NCBI GenBank assembly: GCA_012934845.2
Contig: WNNJ02002784.1
Location: forward strand, 1 to 64,000
Length of the DNA stretch: 64,000 nucleotides
Direction of reading: 5' to 3'
Source of the DNA: Pomphorhynchus laevis
Taxonomy: Eukaryota; Acanthocephala; Palaeacanthocephala; Echinorhynchida; Pomphorhynchidae
The notes beneath the pieces were generated by a model. The model had not been told where the DNA came from. It made no database searches and saw only the letters and a list, made by a program, of their open reading frames with translations. Made by a program: the position numbers and the translations under genes. Numbering within the stretch: position 1 is the first letter of the stretch; each line of letters starts with the position of its first letter. This document shows, one piece after another, positions 31,035 through 43,370 of the stretch.

Positions 31035-33226
31035 TCATATATCTGCCAAAAATATTGGTGTCACTTTAATCAAATGGCTGCACTGATTTGGCACAGGTTC
31101 AATACGAGAAAACAATTCATACTCATGATATATCTATCATAATAAATAGTGACTTTTCATATCACATTAATGTCTACAATTTATTTGACGGCCTTTGTAA
31201 AAATGCCTTCAGAAACGCAATTGGGATTTGCGCATTTTCCATGATTGCTGTCTTACCACAATTTGATAACAACTATATTTCTGATCGGTTAATAATACAT
31301 TAGCTACATTAAAGACATTAATAAAAATATTTAAATATTTTAAAATGTAATTTTAAAACATTTATTGATCAAATGAGAATGAATAGAATTTTTATTGAAA
31401 TCGAACTGTCATCAACATGATGTTTTGATGAAAAAGCGGCACAACTAATCATTTGAATGTCTTCTTCATTAGAGAAATTAGTTTTTTCTTCAACTAATTC
31501 AATGTATTCTTCATTAAAGTATTTAAATTATTGCTTTTACAATACTGTACCTCAAGAAATACAGCATATTTTAACGACATCAAAATTGTTCAATTTAGTA
31601 ATGCAGATGCATTCGAAAATTAAATTATTTAAAAATAACTGATTTTGATTTATTTATTAAATTTGTAATTTTGAAGCTAAATCAATAAACTTATTTTAGC
31701 AACATTGAACTATTAGACGCGTTCAATTTTTCTCTTTATTTTAGATTGAATCGTTATTAAATGAAGTAAAAGAGTTTGTATTAAATCAAATAAATCATTT
31801 TATCCACGTACAATGTAATTTCGTGTTTCTGCGATGTAATTTACATTTAAACAGCTTTGGCTGGATTTAGATCGGAAACAATCACTGGGAAATTTTGACA
31901 ATCTTAGTTCATTTGCAGATTAGTCGCATTTAGAAATGCAGTGCTTAAACTCATTTAATATTTTATATAAAATTTAAAATAAAATGTTATATAAAATGCA
32001 AAATAAAACAACATTTTTATATTAAAAATGTTTATTTGATGGGTATTTATTTGATAAAGATTAAAAATCAACTCGGGTTTATATTACTTTAACAAACTAA
32101 AGTATAAATTTGAAAAGACTACGATTAAATCTTTATTTGCGCACAAAAGATAACCGAAAATCGTACTATTAAGGCTACTTTTGAAATTTATAAGCTTATT
32201 GAAAAAACTGGTAAGGATCATACTATAGGAGAAAATTTGATAGAAACATGTATTTAGGCATTTTTGAAAATCGTTCAGAGAAACGAAGATAAAGACGTTA
32301 AATATATGCCTCTTAGTAACAATACTGTTAGCAGGAGAATAGATGAAATGGGTGCCAATGTCGAAGAACGGTTAGTAGAGAAATTAAAGGTGAAAGAATT
32401 CTCACTTCAAATGGATGAAACAACATTGAGGTACATCTATGCAGTATTTATGGCTTATGTTAAATACATCGACAATAATGATTTTTGTGAAGAAATGCTA
32501 TTTTGTAAATCTTTTGAAGTAGTATCACCGCTAAAGATATTTTCAAAACTTAAAGGCTATTTGACAACAAAAAATATACAAATAAAAAACATAACATCTT
32601 ATGTTTCAGATGGTGTTCATAAAATGACGGGTAAACATAACGGTTGTTTAAAATTGATAAAAAATTAAAATCCTGAAATGCTCGTGTTACACTGTGTTAT
32701 TTACAGCGAAAACTTAGCCGCTAAAAATATTTATCCTGTTCTTAGTGAGATATTAAGTTCTGTATTAAAATGCATTAATTTTATCAAGGTTAACTCAAAA
32801 ACAGAGCGTCTTTTTTAAATGTTTTGTGAAGGACAAAGTGCAGACTACGTGAAACTTCTACTTCGCACTCATGTAAGATGGCTTTCAAAAGGAAACTGCC
32901 TAAAAATTTTTATGGAGCTTAATATACTAAACAAGTAACTTCAAGGGAAAAATAAAACTATTATTGATCTAAAAGCAAATATTTATGGCTTTATTGCTAT
33001 TATTGATTTGAGCAGAGATTTAATTTTGAAGAAAAACTTTGAAAGTTTTTTTAACTCGATAAATGTGAAGTAAGTGATAATGGTTTATTTATTATATCAA
33101 ATCATCTGAAACAGTTATCTACTGAATTGAAAGAAATATTTTCTGATTCAAAAGAATTTATTTTCCCAACATGGCTAACTCAGCCAATGTTAGCAGATCT
33201 TTTACTAATTTCCAATGTTCAGTATC
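31035..33226. repeat. Duplicated block, copy 1
   Basis: Matches 37125-39330 at an offset of about 6.1 kb. The first 150 bp (near the gene starts) differ at many sites, but from about 31180 to 33226 I see only a handful of substitutions by eye. The block contains a dead hAT transposase. Confidence 0.95.
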
Positions 33227-33650
33227 AAGAAGAACTTGCAGATATGCAAAACGATGAATATGTTAAAGCATTATTTGATATAAGAGGAGTGATGACATGG
33301 CTTTGCAATGAAACAGGCAAAATATAGAGGATTGACTACGTATGCTAAAAAATAATTATTAAATCCATTTACTACCTCCGGACTTGAAAAGGAACGACTA
33401 AATATGTACAATATCCTTATAGGCAATACTTTTAGCTAACCTGCTACCCGGTATGGGATGTTTTACGGTTGATGTTTTATTTGAGTGTAACAAAATTCCC
33501 ACCTCCTATTTATCTGAATGTGGATTTAGTGTCATAAATAATTTATTTGGTAAAAATAAATAGGTTGAATATTACACAAAGAGGAAACTTAAGACTAAAG
33601 TTGACTAAATTGGAATCAAGCATAAAATATCATCAGTAAAGTTTCTTACT
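32170..33650 (+). pseudogene. hAT-family transposase relic, copy 1
   Basis: A plus-strand frame related to hAT/ZBED-type transposases. It runs from IYKLIEKTGKDHTIGENLI through an in-frame stop (TAG at about 32256) into the 134-codon open stretch 32264-32668. That stretch has LSNNTVSRRIDEM, FSLQMDETT (first catalytic Asp region), EEMLFCKSFE and YVSDGVHKMTGKHNG (second catalytic region). Further pieces at 33127-33327 and to about 33650 match the C-terminal dimerisation region (LSECGFS). Several stops and shifts make it inactive. Terminal inverted repeats were not identified. Confidence 0.85.
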
Positions 33651-34246
33651 ATAATAATTTAAAAGGCAGCATTAATTTCTTGTTTGGTTGTTAATAATTT
33701 TAAAGGAACCAAGAAGAAAATTTATTTTCCAGTGAAATGCTTATTTTTACAAGTTATTTTTACAGAAAAATCTTGTAAAATCTGAAAATGATGGCAGTAG
33801 CCATCATCTTCAGATTTTAACTTTTTTTAAAGTTTTTAACTCTTTTTTACAATACCTTTCCACCAGTTGAATCAATATCACAGTACATGCCAACAAACAT
33901 AACCACAACTTTGGATTCAAATCAGACAATAAATGCATCAACATCCCGTGATGAATTATAAAAAATCATAGTCTAATGGCCTCGCTCAATCGTCATTCCA
34001 GTTTTAAATGTTTTATGTTTCGTCATAAATTAAACTGTTTTGTTTAAAATGCAATTGAAATGTATTACTGATTGTTTGATCATAAACGATTAAGCGTAAA
34101 AAATTAATATTATAATCAACATATCTTTTACTTAAAATTCAATAAATAAAGACTTTATTAAATACACCAAAATATAGCATGCAAGAATAAAAAAGGTAGG
34201 TCATAACCAACTCAGAAAAAATGACAGAATTTTCCTTCGTTTTTCA

Positions 34247-34384
34247 TCTTCCATTTCTCTTTCATGGCCTCAGGTCCAGTGGGATCTGAGCCCCCAATCG
34301 ATCCAACACGCCGCCTTCCGACTGAACCACCCGGGGTCTTTCACCCCCCCCCGAAGAATCCAATCGGCGCGGACTATTATAAGC
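34247..34384 (-). mobile_element. LINE family B 3' fragment
   Basis: Reverse complement of about 61650-61790 of the family B element, including the run of Cs (Gs in the element) and GGCGCGGACTA. Confidence 0.8.
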
Positions 34385-34432
34385 GATTAAGAGTAAAAAT
34401 TAATATTATAATCAACCTATCCTTTACTTAAA

Positions 34433-34858
34433 ATGCAATCAGCGTTTGTGTGAGCATTTTTGTATGCGGCGCAAATGTGTAATATTATAATTTTGAAACG
34501 ATAATCTTTGATCGTTCACACTAAGATACAAGCAACAAAATTGTAAATTTTACTCTGTGCTTTCGACGCGGTAGTGCATGTTAAATTGTTATTAGATTAT
34601 CTGAGTTGAAAGAATCCGGTTTATAAAAGAAAAAATTGAGATACCTGGAATTTTATAATCTTGTTATAATATGCACATTATCAGAACTTCCAAATTGTTT
34701 AAGTTCAGTAATAAACACGGCAACAAGTTCTCGTGAAAAAATAACTTGTTTTCCTCTTTCTTCCTTCGTTTATAAGATAAAATTCAATCAGCATTTATGT
34801 GAGCATTTTTGTATGCGGCGCAAATGTGTAATTATATAATTTTGAAACGATAATCTTT
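34433..34858. repeat. Pair of 78-bp direct repeats
   Basis: 34433-34510 and 34781-34858 share TGTGAGCATTTTTGTATGCG...GAAACGATAATCTTT with few changes. The 270 bp between hold no recognisable gene. A shorter related piece is at 34087-34145. They could be terminal repeats of a small element. Confidence 0.6.
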
Positions 34859-34934
34859 TAAAATAAATAATAAATTTTTAAAGTAAATGTTTTTTTTCGT
34901 AAAACTTTTTATCAGAATCTTAATTCATCTATAG

Positions 34935-35862
34935 CAGGGGTGTTAGACAAAATAAGACGGCGGGCCATATTTTAATTATTTTTAATCTCGCGGGCCGCAC
35001 ATACCAAATTTGTTAGTAAAAAATAATACATGCGTTTGAATGACAATCAAAAACGTTTAGATAGTTAATTTTTACAACAGTAAAAAAGAATTTTTTAAAC
35101 AAGAAACAATGCAGAATAATTATTAGTCATTTAATTTTTTGCTTGTAAATTGATGGCGAGTCTTTTCTCCATTAAGCTATTAAAGTTAGGATTCAATTTT
35201 TGTATGCAAGAAAATTTCATAATGGAAGATAAATTTTGTTCTGACAACCTAGATCTATAGATTTTTTTATTAAGCTTCATACGTGAGAAAAGTTTTTTAC
35301 AGAGATAGGTACGTCTAAGCATGCATTTGCACCTGTATACTTCTGATAATATACTTCATTATCAAAACATTAATATGAGCAGATGAAGATGGGATTAATC
35401 AAGAGGAAGTTATAATTCTGCGATAAGCGATTTGAATGTTTTCTTTCGTTGTGGTCATTGGTATGATAGTAGCGAAATGTCGACTGAGCGACAACATTAT
35501 TAAGAAGGAAAATAGATTTAAATAATTGTATTTAGGTATTTGATTACTTTTAAAGTTATATATATATGCACATGTATATTTCTCTTTTGAAAAGTTCTTC
35601 CTTCATCTTGTGTACTTCTTTCTTGACATTATTCTTAAATAATGTGATTAAATGGATTAGATTATACCCATTCTTAAATGGGTATTTTTAAAAAATTATT
35701 ATTACAGTAAAAATGTTATGTAGTTACTAATTTTTTTTATAATTGTATTCATAACATCTCAAAATGTTACAAATTGTAAAAATATCAAACAAAATCACAA
35801 AGAAATTTTTAAAGTAGAAATATTCATTAAAAATCTCACTGGTCGCGTGTTTGACACCTCTG
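34935..35862 (-). mobile_element. Internally deleted hAT transposon
   Basis: Left end CAGGGGTGTTAGAC and right end GTTTGACACCTCTG are imperfect inverted repeats of the CAGRGGTGT type known for hAT elements. GC-rich GGCGGGCC/GCGGGCCGC tracts lie just inside. A 63-codon minus-strand frame (35131-35322) matches the hAT C-terminal region (YLCKKLFSRMKLNKKIYRSRL). No matching 8-bp target duplication was seen. The rest of the transposase is gone, so the element is non-autonomous. It differs from the hAT relic at 32170. Confidence 0.75.
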
Positions 35863-36002
35863 ATGTTGATGGATCCTATGAGAAAACAAACAACTACACC
35901 AATTAACTCCTGACGAAGGAAATTAGGATGATCCAGAATGCAAGTTGTTTGTTTAAAAAGGCTATATGCTGTCAAGTAAGCAAATTTTCGGAGATCACTT
36001 TA

Positions 36003-36090
36003 AAATATATCACAAGGCAGCCAAAACAATTGATGGTAGTCCACTCTACTGACGAGTGCTGCCGGCTACCATCAGCTCCGATGATATAAT
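36003..36090 (+). repeat. Diverged piece of the 364-bp satellite structured core
   Basis: GGCAGCC-AAAAC ... CTCTACTGACGAGTGCTGCCGG ... matches the satellite core with compensating changes: GGCAGC/GCTGCC here replaces GGCAAC/GTTGCC, and GATGGTAG/CTACCATC replaces GTGAGTAC/GTACTCAT. The GAAA box reads AAAA and the GTC is lost. Confidence 0.6.
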
Positions 36091-36243
36091 TATAAAATCT
36101 CGAATTCCCAAATTACATTGTAAAACCCAATTAATTAGAATTTATCTAAGTTAATTCAGTAATAAACTAATGTATAATGTGATTTACTGATTATATCACT
36201 AAAAGTTTCTATAATATCAAGTGAACCACATAAATTAATGTTT

Positions 36244-37020
36244 TTACCAATCAATTAACAGTCCATTGACAATGTAGTAAATTATCGCCATGAACCAAGC
36301 CCATGAACTATTGCTTATGACTGATTTTATTCCGTCATACGAAATTGCGCTGTCTATATTAAAATCAGGAAAGAACTCTAACAGTGTATGGATTATCACA
36401 TCACTAATCTTGTCGAATACAAACGCTGCTTCTTCATAAAACTCTTTTACTTTATCGTCTCCTAATCTCGTTACATTAGCGATTAATTCATCGATTGTAT
36501 TTTGTATTATTATTTCCTTATTATCAGATGTATTGCCTATATTCACAATGCTAAAAATTTCATACAATATGTTGGTAAGGCTTTTGATCATATTAAAGCT
36601 ATCATTTTGATCGTTTTTAAATCCGTAGTCGCCGTGAATAAACCCAGGATTTCTAACTTCATTTGTAAGGTAATTAGGATCATTCCCATTATTGGAATTT
36701 TGCATTAACAATTTCGAATTCTGATATAGGCTACTATAATCATGATTCCAAGCCAATGAATCAGCCTTTACAGAATCTTTTATTTTGCCGTTCGGACTGC
36801 GCTTTTTATGAACATCTTGCATTTGCATTTTAATATTATTAAACATTTCAGCTGACTTACTGTTATTGCAATGTTTTAAGATTGTTGATATGAGATCTAC
36901 GGAGGACTCTGCGTTCTCGGGTTCGATTTTAGTTGTCATCTTGGTAGAGAATCCACGCAAAACCGAAACACCAAAAATGATGTACAATAGTATTGACCAC
37001 AAATAACAAACGGTTCTCAT
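36244..37020 (-). CDS. Secreted protein of unknown function, family member 3
   Basis: 258 residues, single exon. Signal peptide 1-24 (LWSILLYIIFGVSVLRGF), closest to that of member 1 (MWSVLIYVLC). A short conserved-position block (VDLISTILKH, 41-50) precedes a tribasic site KKR at 72-74 (VHKKRSPNG). The rest is Asn/Asp-rich, with several N-glycosylation sites. The last 20 residues are hydrophobic (WFMAIIYYIVNGLL), unlike members 1 and 2, and could be a membrane anchor or GPI signal. Similarity to the others is weak outside signal peptide and layout, but the shared flanking DNA (37125 onward with 31035 onward) shows that it is a duplicate of the member 2 locus. Confidence 0.78.
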   Translation of the reverse strand: MRTVCYLWSILLYIIFGVSVLRGFSTKMTTKIEPENAESSVDLISTILKHCNNSKSAEMFNNIKMQMQDVHKKRSPNGKIKDSVKADSLAWNHDYSSLYQNSKLLMQNSNNGNDPNYLTNEVRNPGFIHGDYGFKNDQNDSFNMIKSLTNILYEIFSIVNIGNTSDNKEIIIQNTIDELIANVTRLGDDKVKEFYEEAAFVFDKISDVIIHTLLEFFPDFNIDSAISYDGIKSVISNSSWAWFMAIIYYIVNGLLIDW

Positions 37021-37124
37021 ATTTTACCGGTCAACTAAGGCTTTGTAATTATTTTTAGAGAAGCATGAATGATTTTTATCAAGTAAATGATCAGACGGAA
37101 ATAAAAGTGGCAAATATATTAACT

Positions 37125-39330
37125 TGATTATATCTGCCAAAAATATTAATGTCGCTTTAATCAAATGTCTGCACTGGCTTGGCACAGGTTCAATATGAGA
37201 AAACAATTCATACTCATGATATATCTTATCATAATAAATAGTGACTTTTCATATCAAATTTATGTCAAATTGATATTAAATTTGTATACAATTTATTTGA
37301 CGGCCTTTGTAAAAATGCCTTCAGGAACGCAATTGGGATTTGCGCATTTTCCATGATTGCTGTCTTACCACAATTTGATAACAACTATATTTCTGATCGG
37401 TTAATAATACATTAGCTACATTAAAGACATTAATAAAAATATTTAAATACTTTAAAATGTAATTTTAAAACATTTATTGATCAAATGAGAATGAATAGAA
37501 TTTTTATTGAAATCGAACTGTCATCAACATGATGTTTTGATGAAAAAGCGGCACAACTAATCATTTGAATGTCTTCTTCATTAGAGAAATTAGTTTTTTC
37601 TTCAACTAATTCAATGTATTCTTCATTAAAGTATTTAAATTATTGCTTTTACAATACTGTACCTCAAGAAATACAGCATATTTTAACGACATAAAAATTT
37701 TTCAATTTAGTAATGCAGATGCATTCGAAAATTAAATTATTTAAAAATAACTGATTTTGATTTATTTATTAAATTTGTAATTTTGAAGCTAAATCAATAA
37801 ACTTATTTTAGCAACATTGAACTATTAGACGCGTTCAATTTTTCTCTTTATTTTAGATTGAATCGTTATTAAATGAAGTAAAAGAGTTTGTATTAAATCA
37901 AATAAATCATTTTATCCACGTACAATGTAATTTCGTGTTTCTGCGATGTAATTTACATTTAAACAGCTTTGGCTGGATTTAGATCGGAAACAATCACTGG
38001 GAAATTTTGACAATCTTAGTTCATTTGCAGATTAGTCGCATTTAGAAATGCAGTGCTTAAACTCATTTAATATTTTATATAAAATTTAAAATAAAATGTT
38101 ATATAAAATGCAAAATAAAACAACATTTTTATATTAAAAATGTTTATTTGATGGGTATTTATTTGATAAAGATTAAAAATCAACTCGGGTTTATATTACT
38201 TTAACAAACTAAAGTATAAATTTGAAAAGACTACGATTAAATCTTTATTTGCGCACAAAAGATAACCGAAAATCGTACTATTAAGGCTACTTTTGAAATT
38301 TATAAGCTTATTGAAAAAACTGGTAAGGATCATACTATAGGAGAAAATTTGATAGAAACATGTATTTAGGCATTTTTGAAAATCGTTCAGAGAAACGAAG
38401 ATAAAGACGTTAAATATATGCCTCTTAGTAACAATACTGTTAGCAGGAGAATAGATGAAATGGGTGCCAATGTCGAAGAACAGTTAGTAGAGAAATTAAA
38501 GGTGAAAGAATTCTCACTTCAAATGGATGAAACAACATTGAGGTACATCTATGCAGTATTTATGGCTTATGTTAAATACATCGACAATAATGATTTTTGT
38601 GAAGAAATACTATTTTGTAAATCTTTTGAAGTAGTATCACCGCTAAAGATATTTTCAAAACTTAAAGGCTATTTGACAACAAAAAATATACAAATAAAAA
38701 ACATAACATCTTATGTTTCAGATGGTGTTCATAAAATGACGGGTAAACATAACGGTTGTTTAAAATTGATAAAAAATTAAAATCCTGAAATGCTCGTGTT
38801 ACACTGTGTTATTTACAGCGAAAACTTAGCCGCTAAAAATATTTATCCTGTTCTTAGTGAGATATTAAGTTCTGTATTAAAATGCATTAATTTTATCAAG
38901 GTTAACTCAAAAACAGAGCGTCTTTTTTAAATGTTTTGTGAAGGACAAAGTGCAGACTACGTGAAACTTCTACTTCGCACTCATGTAAGATGGCTTTCAA
39001 AAGGAAACTGCCTAAAAATTTTTATGGAGCTTAATATACTAAACAAGTAACTTCAAGGGAAAAATAAAACTATTATTGATCTAAAAGCAAATATTTATGG
39101 CTTTATTGCTATTATTGATTTGAGCAGAGATTTAATTTTGAAGAAAAACTTTGAAAGTTTTTTTAACTCGATAAATGTGAAGTAAGTGATAATGGTTTAT
39201 TTATTATATCAAATCATCTGAAACAGTTATCTACTGAATTGAAAGAAATATTTTCTGATTCAAAAGAATTTATTTTCCCAACATGGCTAACTCAGCCAAT
39301 GTTAGCAGATCTTTTACTTATTTCTAATGT
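37125..39330. repeat. Duplicated block, copy 2
   Basis: Counterpart of 31035-33226. It ends inside the hAT relic at about 39330 and is followed by two short rearranged pieces of its own sequence (39345-39372 and 39374-39410). Confidence 0.95.
38280..39330 (+). pseudogene. hAT-family transposase relic, copy 2
   Basis: Nearly identical to the relic at 32170. The open stretch 38376-38780 differs from copy 1 by two residues (R to Q, M to I) and carries the same upstream stop. Truncated at its 3' side by the end of the duplication. Confidence 0.85.
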
Positions 39331-39410
39331 TTTAATTTAAAAAAATGAAATCCTGAAATGCTCGTGTTACACTAAATTTGTAATTTTGAAGCTAAATCAA
39401 TAAACTTAAA

Positions 39411-40152
39411 TCTATTTTTACATATTGCTAGCTGATGCTTTCATCGTTAGATCAAAGTACAATTCGTTAATGAACTGATTGATTTGTTCATCAAGGTTTT
39501 ATTTGTTCTGTGAAATTGAACAAAAACAAAGAATAAATTTGACATCACTTGGAGATCTCCAGTGATCCGATAAACGAACATATAAACTCCTAACATATTT
39601 GATCCGATAAACTCCTATATTTGGTGATCGGTTGACGCAACCGATCATTCGATCCGATAAACTCCTATATAATGATCACCAAATCGGTTGTGTCAAAATT
39701 GCAGACAAATTTTCGTTATTATAAAATTAGTAAATACTCGCAACTATGGAATTTAGAGCAAATACTTTTAGGAACAAGTTTTTCAGTCAATGATTAGTCA
39801 ATTCAAACTTCGATAGATGACCATTAGCGATGATTTAATAGAAATACACATACCTTAAAGTATTAAAGAGGTAGTTTGATTTGTTCAATTTTGTTCAAAT
39901 TGAACAAAATTAAAGAATAAATTTGACTTTGTTGATAGTAAAATTCTAAATTCGATGAATGTTCATCGCATAATGATCCCATGAAAACTAAAATTTTAGT
40001 TTTGCATGATCATTCGTAATGCTAAAAGTCGATTGTTTGAGCAAAATCATTGGATAAATTTATTTAAAATTTATCCAGCGATACGAAAGCAGTTATAAGA
40101 TTTACAAAATTTTATCAAAAAAAGAAACATTTCATTGTAATATAAAATATCA
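39411..40152. other. Spacer with short repeats
   Basis: GATCCGATAAACTCCTATAT occurs in two full copies (about 39600 and 39652) and one variant (about 39573). A palindrome TTTTGTTCAAATTGAACAAAA-like is at about 39890. No gene seen. Confidence 0.5.
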
Positions 40153-40227
40153 TTACATGATGTTGGCGTAAGCTACTTCTAATGCTACAGATAAAATACA
40201 TATGACCAATTTTATAATTTTAGCCAT
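40153..40227 (-). CDS. Possible signal-peptide first exon
   Basis: A 24-codon frame starting at 40227 (MAKIIKLVICILSVALEVAYA) looks like a complete signal peptide. It ends at ATGTAATG, where GTAATG could be a splice donor. It lies 3 kb upstream of secreted-protein gene 3 on the same strand. No downstream exon was found, so this could be a chance frame. Confidence 0.2.
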   Translation of the reverse strand: MAKIIKLVICILSVALEVAYANIM

Positions 40228-40627
40228 AAACGTTCTCCTCCCCGTAGGCGATATAAAGAAATCCATCTTCATCCGCATACATCTAAGCAAAAACATGAAA
40301 TGAAACATAAACTTGAACTTAAATAAAATGCAAAAACTACAATGCAACTAACATTTTTATTAGAAATAAATATTAATGTTATAAATAAATAAAATGATAA
40401 ATATTACGCAAATGTCGACTAGTGCGTCTACGGCGTAAAATTTATAAGTGCTTTGGGATATCTGATCGCAGAATGACGAATTAGCCCGGATCCTGAAAGG
40501 ACGCGGTGCCTGCTCGATATAAAACCACCAACCTCAATACCTGAACTAAAAAAGACTGTCTAGACTATTCGCACATTACTTGCGATGGATACCAAAATTT
40601 TCCGAAATGATACGTCCTTTTTTAAAA

Positions 40628-41155
40628 AATAAAGACATATTTGAATATTATATATATGAATAAAATGATAAATATGATACAATGATAAATATTAACTATA
40701 TATTTAATATATAAAAAATAAACAAATATTTGAATATAATATATAAATAAAATGATAAATATGATACAATGATAAATATTAACTATATATTTAATATATA
40801 AAAAATAAACAAATATTTGAATATAATATATAAATAAAATGATAAATATGATACAATGATAAATATTAACTATATATTTAATATATAAAAAATAAACAAA
40901 TATTTGAATATAATATATAAATAAAATGATAAATATGATACAATGATAAATATTAACTATATATTTAATATATAAAAAATAAACAAATATTTGAATATAA
41001 TATATAAATAAAATGATAAATATGATACAATGATAAATATTAACTATATATTTAATATATAAAAAATAAACAAATATTTGAATATAATATATAAATAAAA
41101 TGATAAATATTATAAAATGATAAATATTAGCTATATATTTAATATATAAAAATGA
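40628..41155. repeat. 87-bp AT-rich satellite, about 6 units
   Basis: CAAATATTTGAATATAATAT recurs at 40723, 40810, 40897, 40984 and 41071, exactly 87 bp apart, with nearly identical units. No coding content. Confidence 0.97.
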
Positions 41156-41769
41156 ACAAAATAAAACAAATTATAATTTTTTTAATAAAATATTATTATA
41201 TTCATATTACTTAATTATATATTTAATATATAAATAAGAATATTATTTTATAATGATAAAAAATAACAATATAAATATATATAATACAAATAGTCTATTT
41301 TTGGGCTCTTCATGCAAAATATGTAGACGCCAGGTAAAAGATCGAGGGAAATATATCGTGTAAAATGACTGGCTTTTGCTTTTACAAGATACGATATAAA
41401 AAATCAAGTAAGCAAACGGTAACTTTGCTGTGGAAATCAATTCGATAGCAGATGCTGGCAATAAAAAATCTTAAATCTTAAATTTACATCCTGAGAATAT
41501 TCAGCAATCGAAAATATTTGCAATAATAAATATGAAATGCATTGAAATATCACACAAAAACATAAATTAATTCATTATCCAGCCTATACATACTATTTAA
41601 TTCTCTAGAAAAGGTCTATTTATATTTTGAATGGGAGTATGATAAATAATATACAAAAATGTTCGAGCATAAAACACGCGACGTAATATAATACTTACAA
41701 TGTAATGAAATTACATTATAATGTAATTACATTATAATAATGTTAATTATAATGTAATTAATATAATGT
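41156..41769. other. AT-rich spacer
   Basis: A 72-codon minus-strand frame (41243-41461) is not recognised and ends in a hydrophobic AT-driven run; probably chance. Palindromic ATTACATTATAATGTAAT tract at 41700-41770. Confidence 0.4.
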
Positions 41770-43370
41770 ATTTAAATGTGAACGCAACATATGAGAGTTG
41801 CGAGTTAAGTCTAGAAATATTTAAATATATATTTAAATGTAAACGCAACTAGGGTCAGATTTAAAAAAATATATTCCTAAAATAAGGTATAAACTCCTAC
41901 CACCATTAGGACGAAAAATTTGTAATTATAATAAAGAATTAAAATCAATATGTAACGATAATATTAGAAACATAATGGAAACAGAATGCAATTGTAAAAG
42001 TCTTAGTTTTGATAAAATAAATGAACATATATGTACCCATAATCTAGAATTAATTGAAAATTGTGAATTAAGAAAGCTGCTATCAAAAGGGTATAAATAT
42101 AGATTAAATAATAACAACGACAAAAATAAAATTTACAATTCGTTATATAATAACTTAAATGATTACTTTAGTAAGCTGATTAATAGTGAAAGCTCGAATA
42201 TATCTAAGATTAACATTTGGAAAGATTATATATTTGATAAAATTAAAAATAAAATGAAAATAACAAACAATTATAAAAGGAAAGATAAAATTAATAAAGA
42301 TATGTATAAAGAACTTACTAAATTAAAGGATAATTATATAATAACAACTATTGATAAAGCTAGTAATAACTTTGTCTTCATATGCAAAAAGCTTTATTAT
42401 GATATACTAATGAAAGAGGTTAATTCTAATGATTTAAATGTAAATCCAACATATGAACGTAGTGAGTTGAGTTTAGAAACAATTATTACAAGTCACTGTT
42501 CTATAATGGATAAAAAGGGTATAAAGGTTGAATTAGATAATAAAACTATACCTATATTATATTGGAATCCAAAATTACATAAAAATCCAATAAAACCTAG
42601 GTTCATATGTAGTGCGTTTAAATGTACATTAAAACCACTTTCGGTCTATATGAATAAAATACTTAAAGTAATTAAAGCACACTTTAAAAAATATTGCAAG
42701 GTAATCGAAATTAATACTGGTATAAAACACTATTTCAGTATTAATTCTACAAAAGAATTTTTAGAACAGACAAAAGGAATAAATTTTCAAAATATAAATA
42801 CATACGATTTTAGTACTCTTTATACAAATCTAGGTTTAGTAGATATTAAAGAAGCGTTAGTAAAATTAATTAATCTTATATTCGGAAAAGATATACATAT
42901 ATATATGTTATAATAATTATAACGCCTATCTAACAAAAATTAAACCATCAATAAATATAAATATATGGATAAAATTGAATTAATAGAATCCTTAAATATT
43001 TTGATAAATCAAAATTATTTAAAAGTAGGGACATCTATATTTAGACAAGTAAAAGGTGTTCCAATGGGTGGTAATAGTAGCCCAATTATAGCTGACTTGT
43101 TTTTAAGCTTTATAGAATATGAATTTGTTCATAACTGTGTAAAAACTAAATCTAAACAAGATAAATATATGAAATATATGTTTCGATACATTGATGATAT
43201 ATGTGTATTTAATTCTAATAATTTTTATTCAAAAAAGGATCAAATTTATCCAGGTAGCAATATTTTAAATAAAACCAATATTAATCGTAAAAAAGATATA
43301 TATCTAGATGTGAACAATTCATTTCATCAATTAAAGCTACAACAACAATTTTTTGACAAAAAAATAATAT
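41770..43370 (+). mobile_element. Penelope-like element, truncated
   Basis: A plus-strand reverse transcriptase of the Penelope-like class. The first frame (from about 41880; Met at 41975 to 42913) has NCKSLSFDKINEHICT, KGYKYR, DKASNNFVFICKKLYY, LYWNPKLHKNPIKPRF, STKPLS-like LKPLSVYMNK and YDFSTLYTNL. The second (42965-43465) has KGVPMGGNSSPIIADLF and the catalytic FRYIDDIC. A frame interruption separates them. The 3' part is cut off at 43370 by the LINE that follows. 41770-41830 repeats a piece of the element (ACATATGARNG..GTGAGTTGAG-type, as at 42440-42480), so the 5' side is rearranged. No endonuclease domain remains. Confidence 0.85.

Noticed and set aside
32170-32668. Domesticated hAT-derived host gene
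   Set aside because: The same in-frame stop occurs in both duplicated copies and later frames are interrupted; there is no sign of a maintained full-length gene.
41243-41461. 72-codon minus-strand frame as a host membrane protein
   Set aside because: Hydrophobic end is produced by an AT run, no similarity, no paralogue; likely chance.
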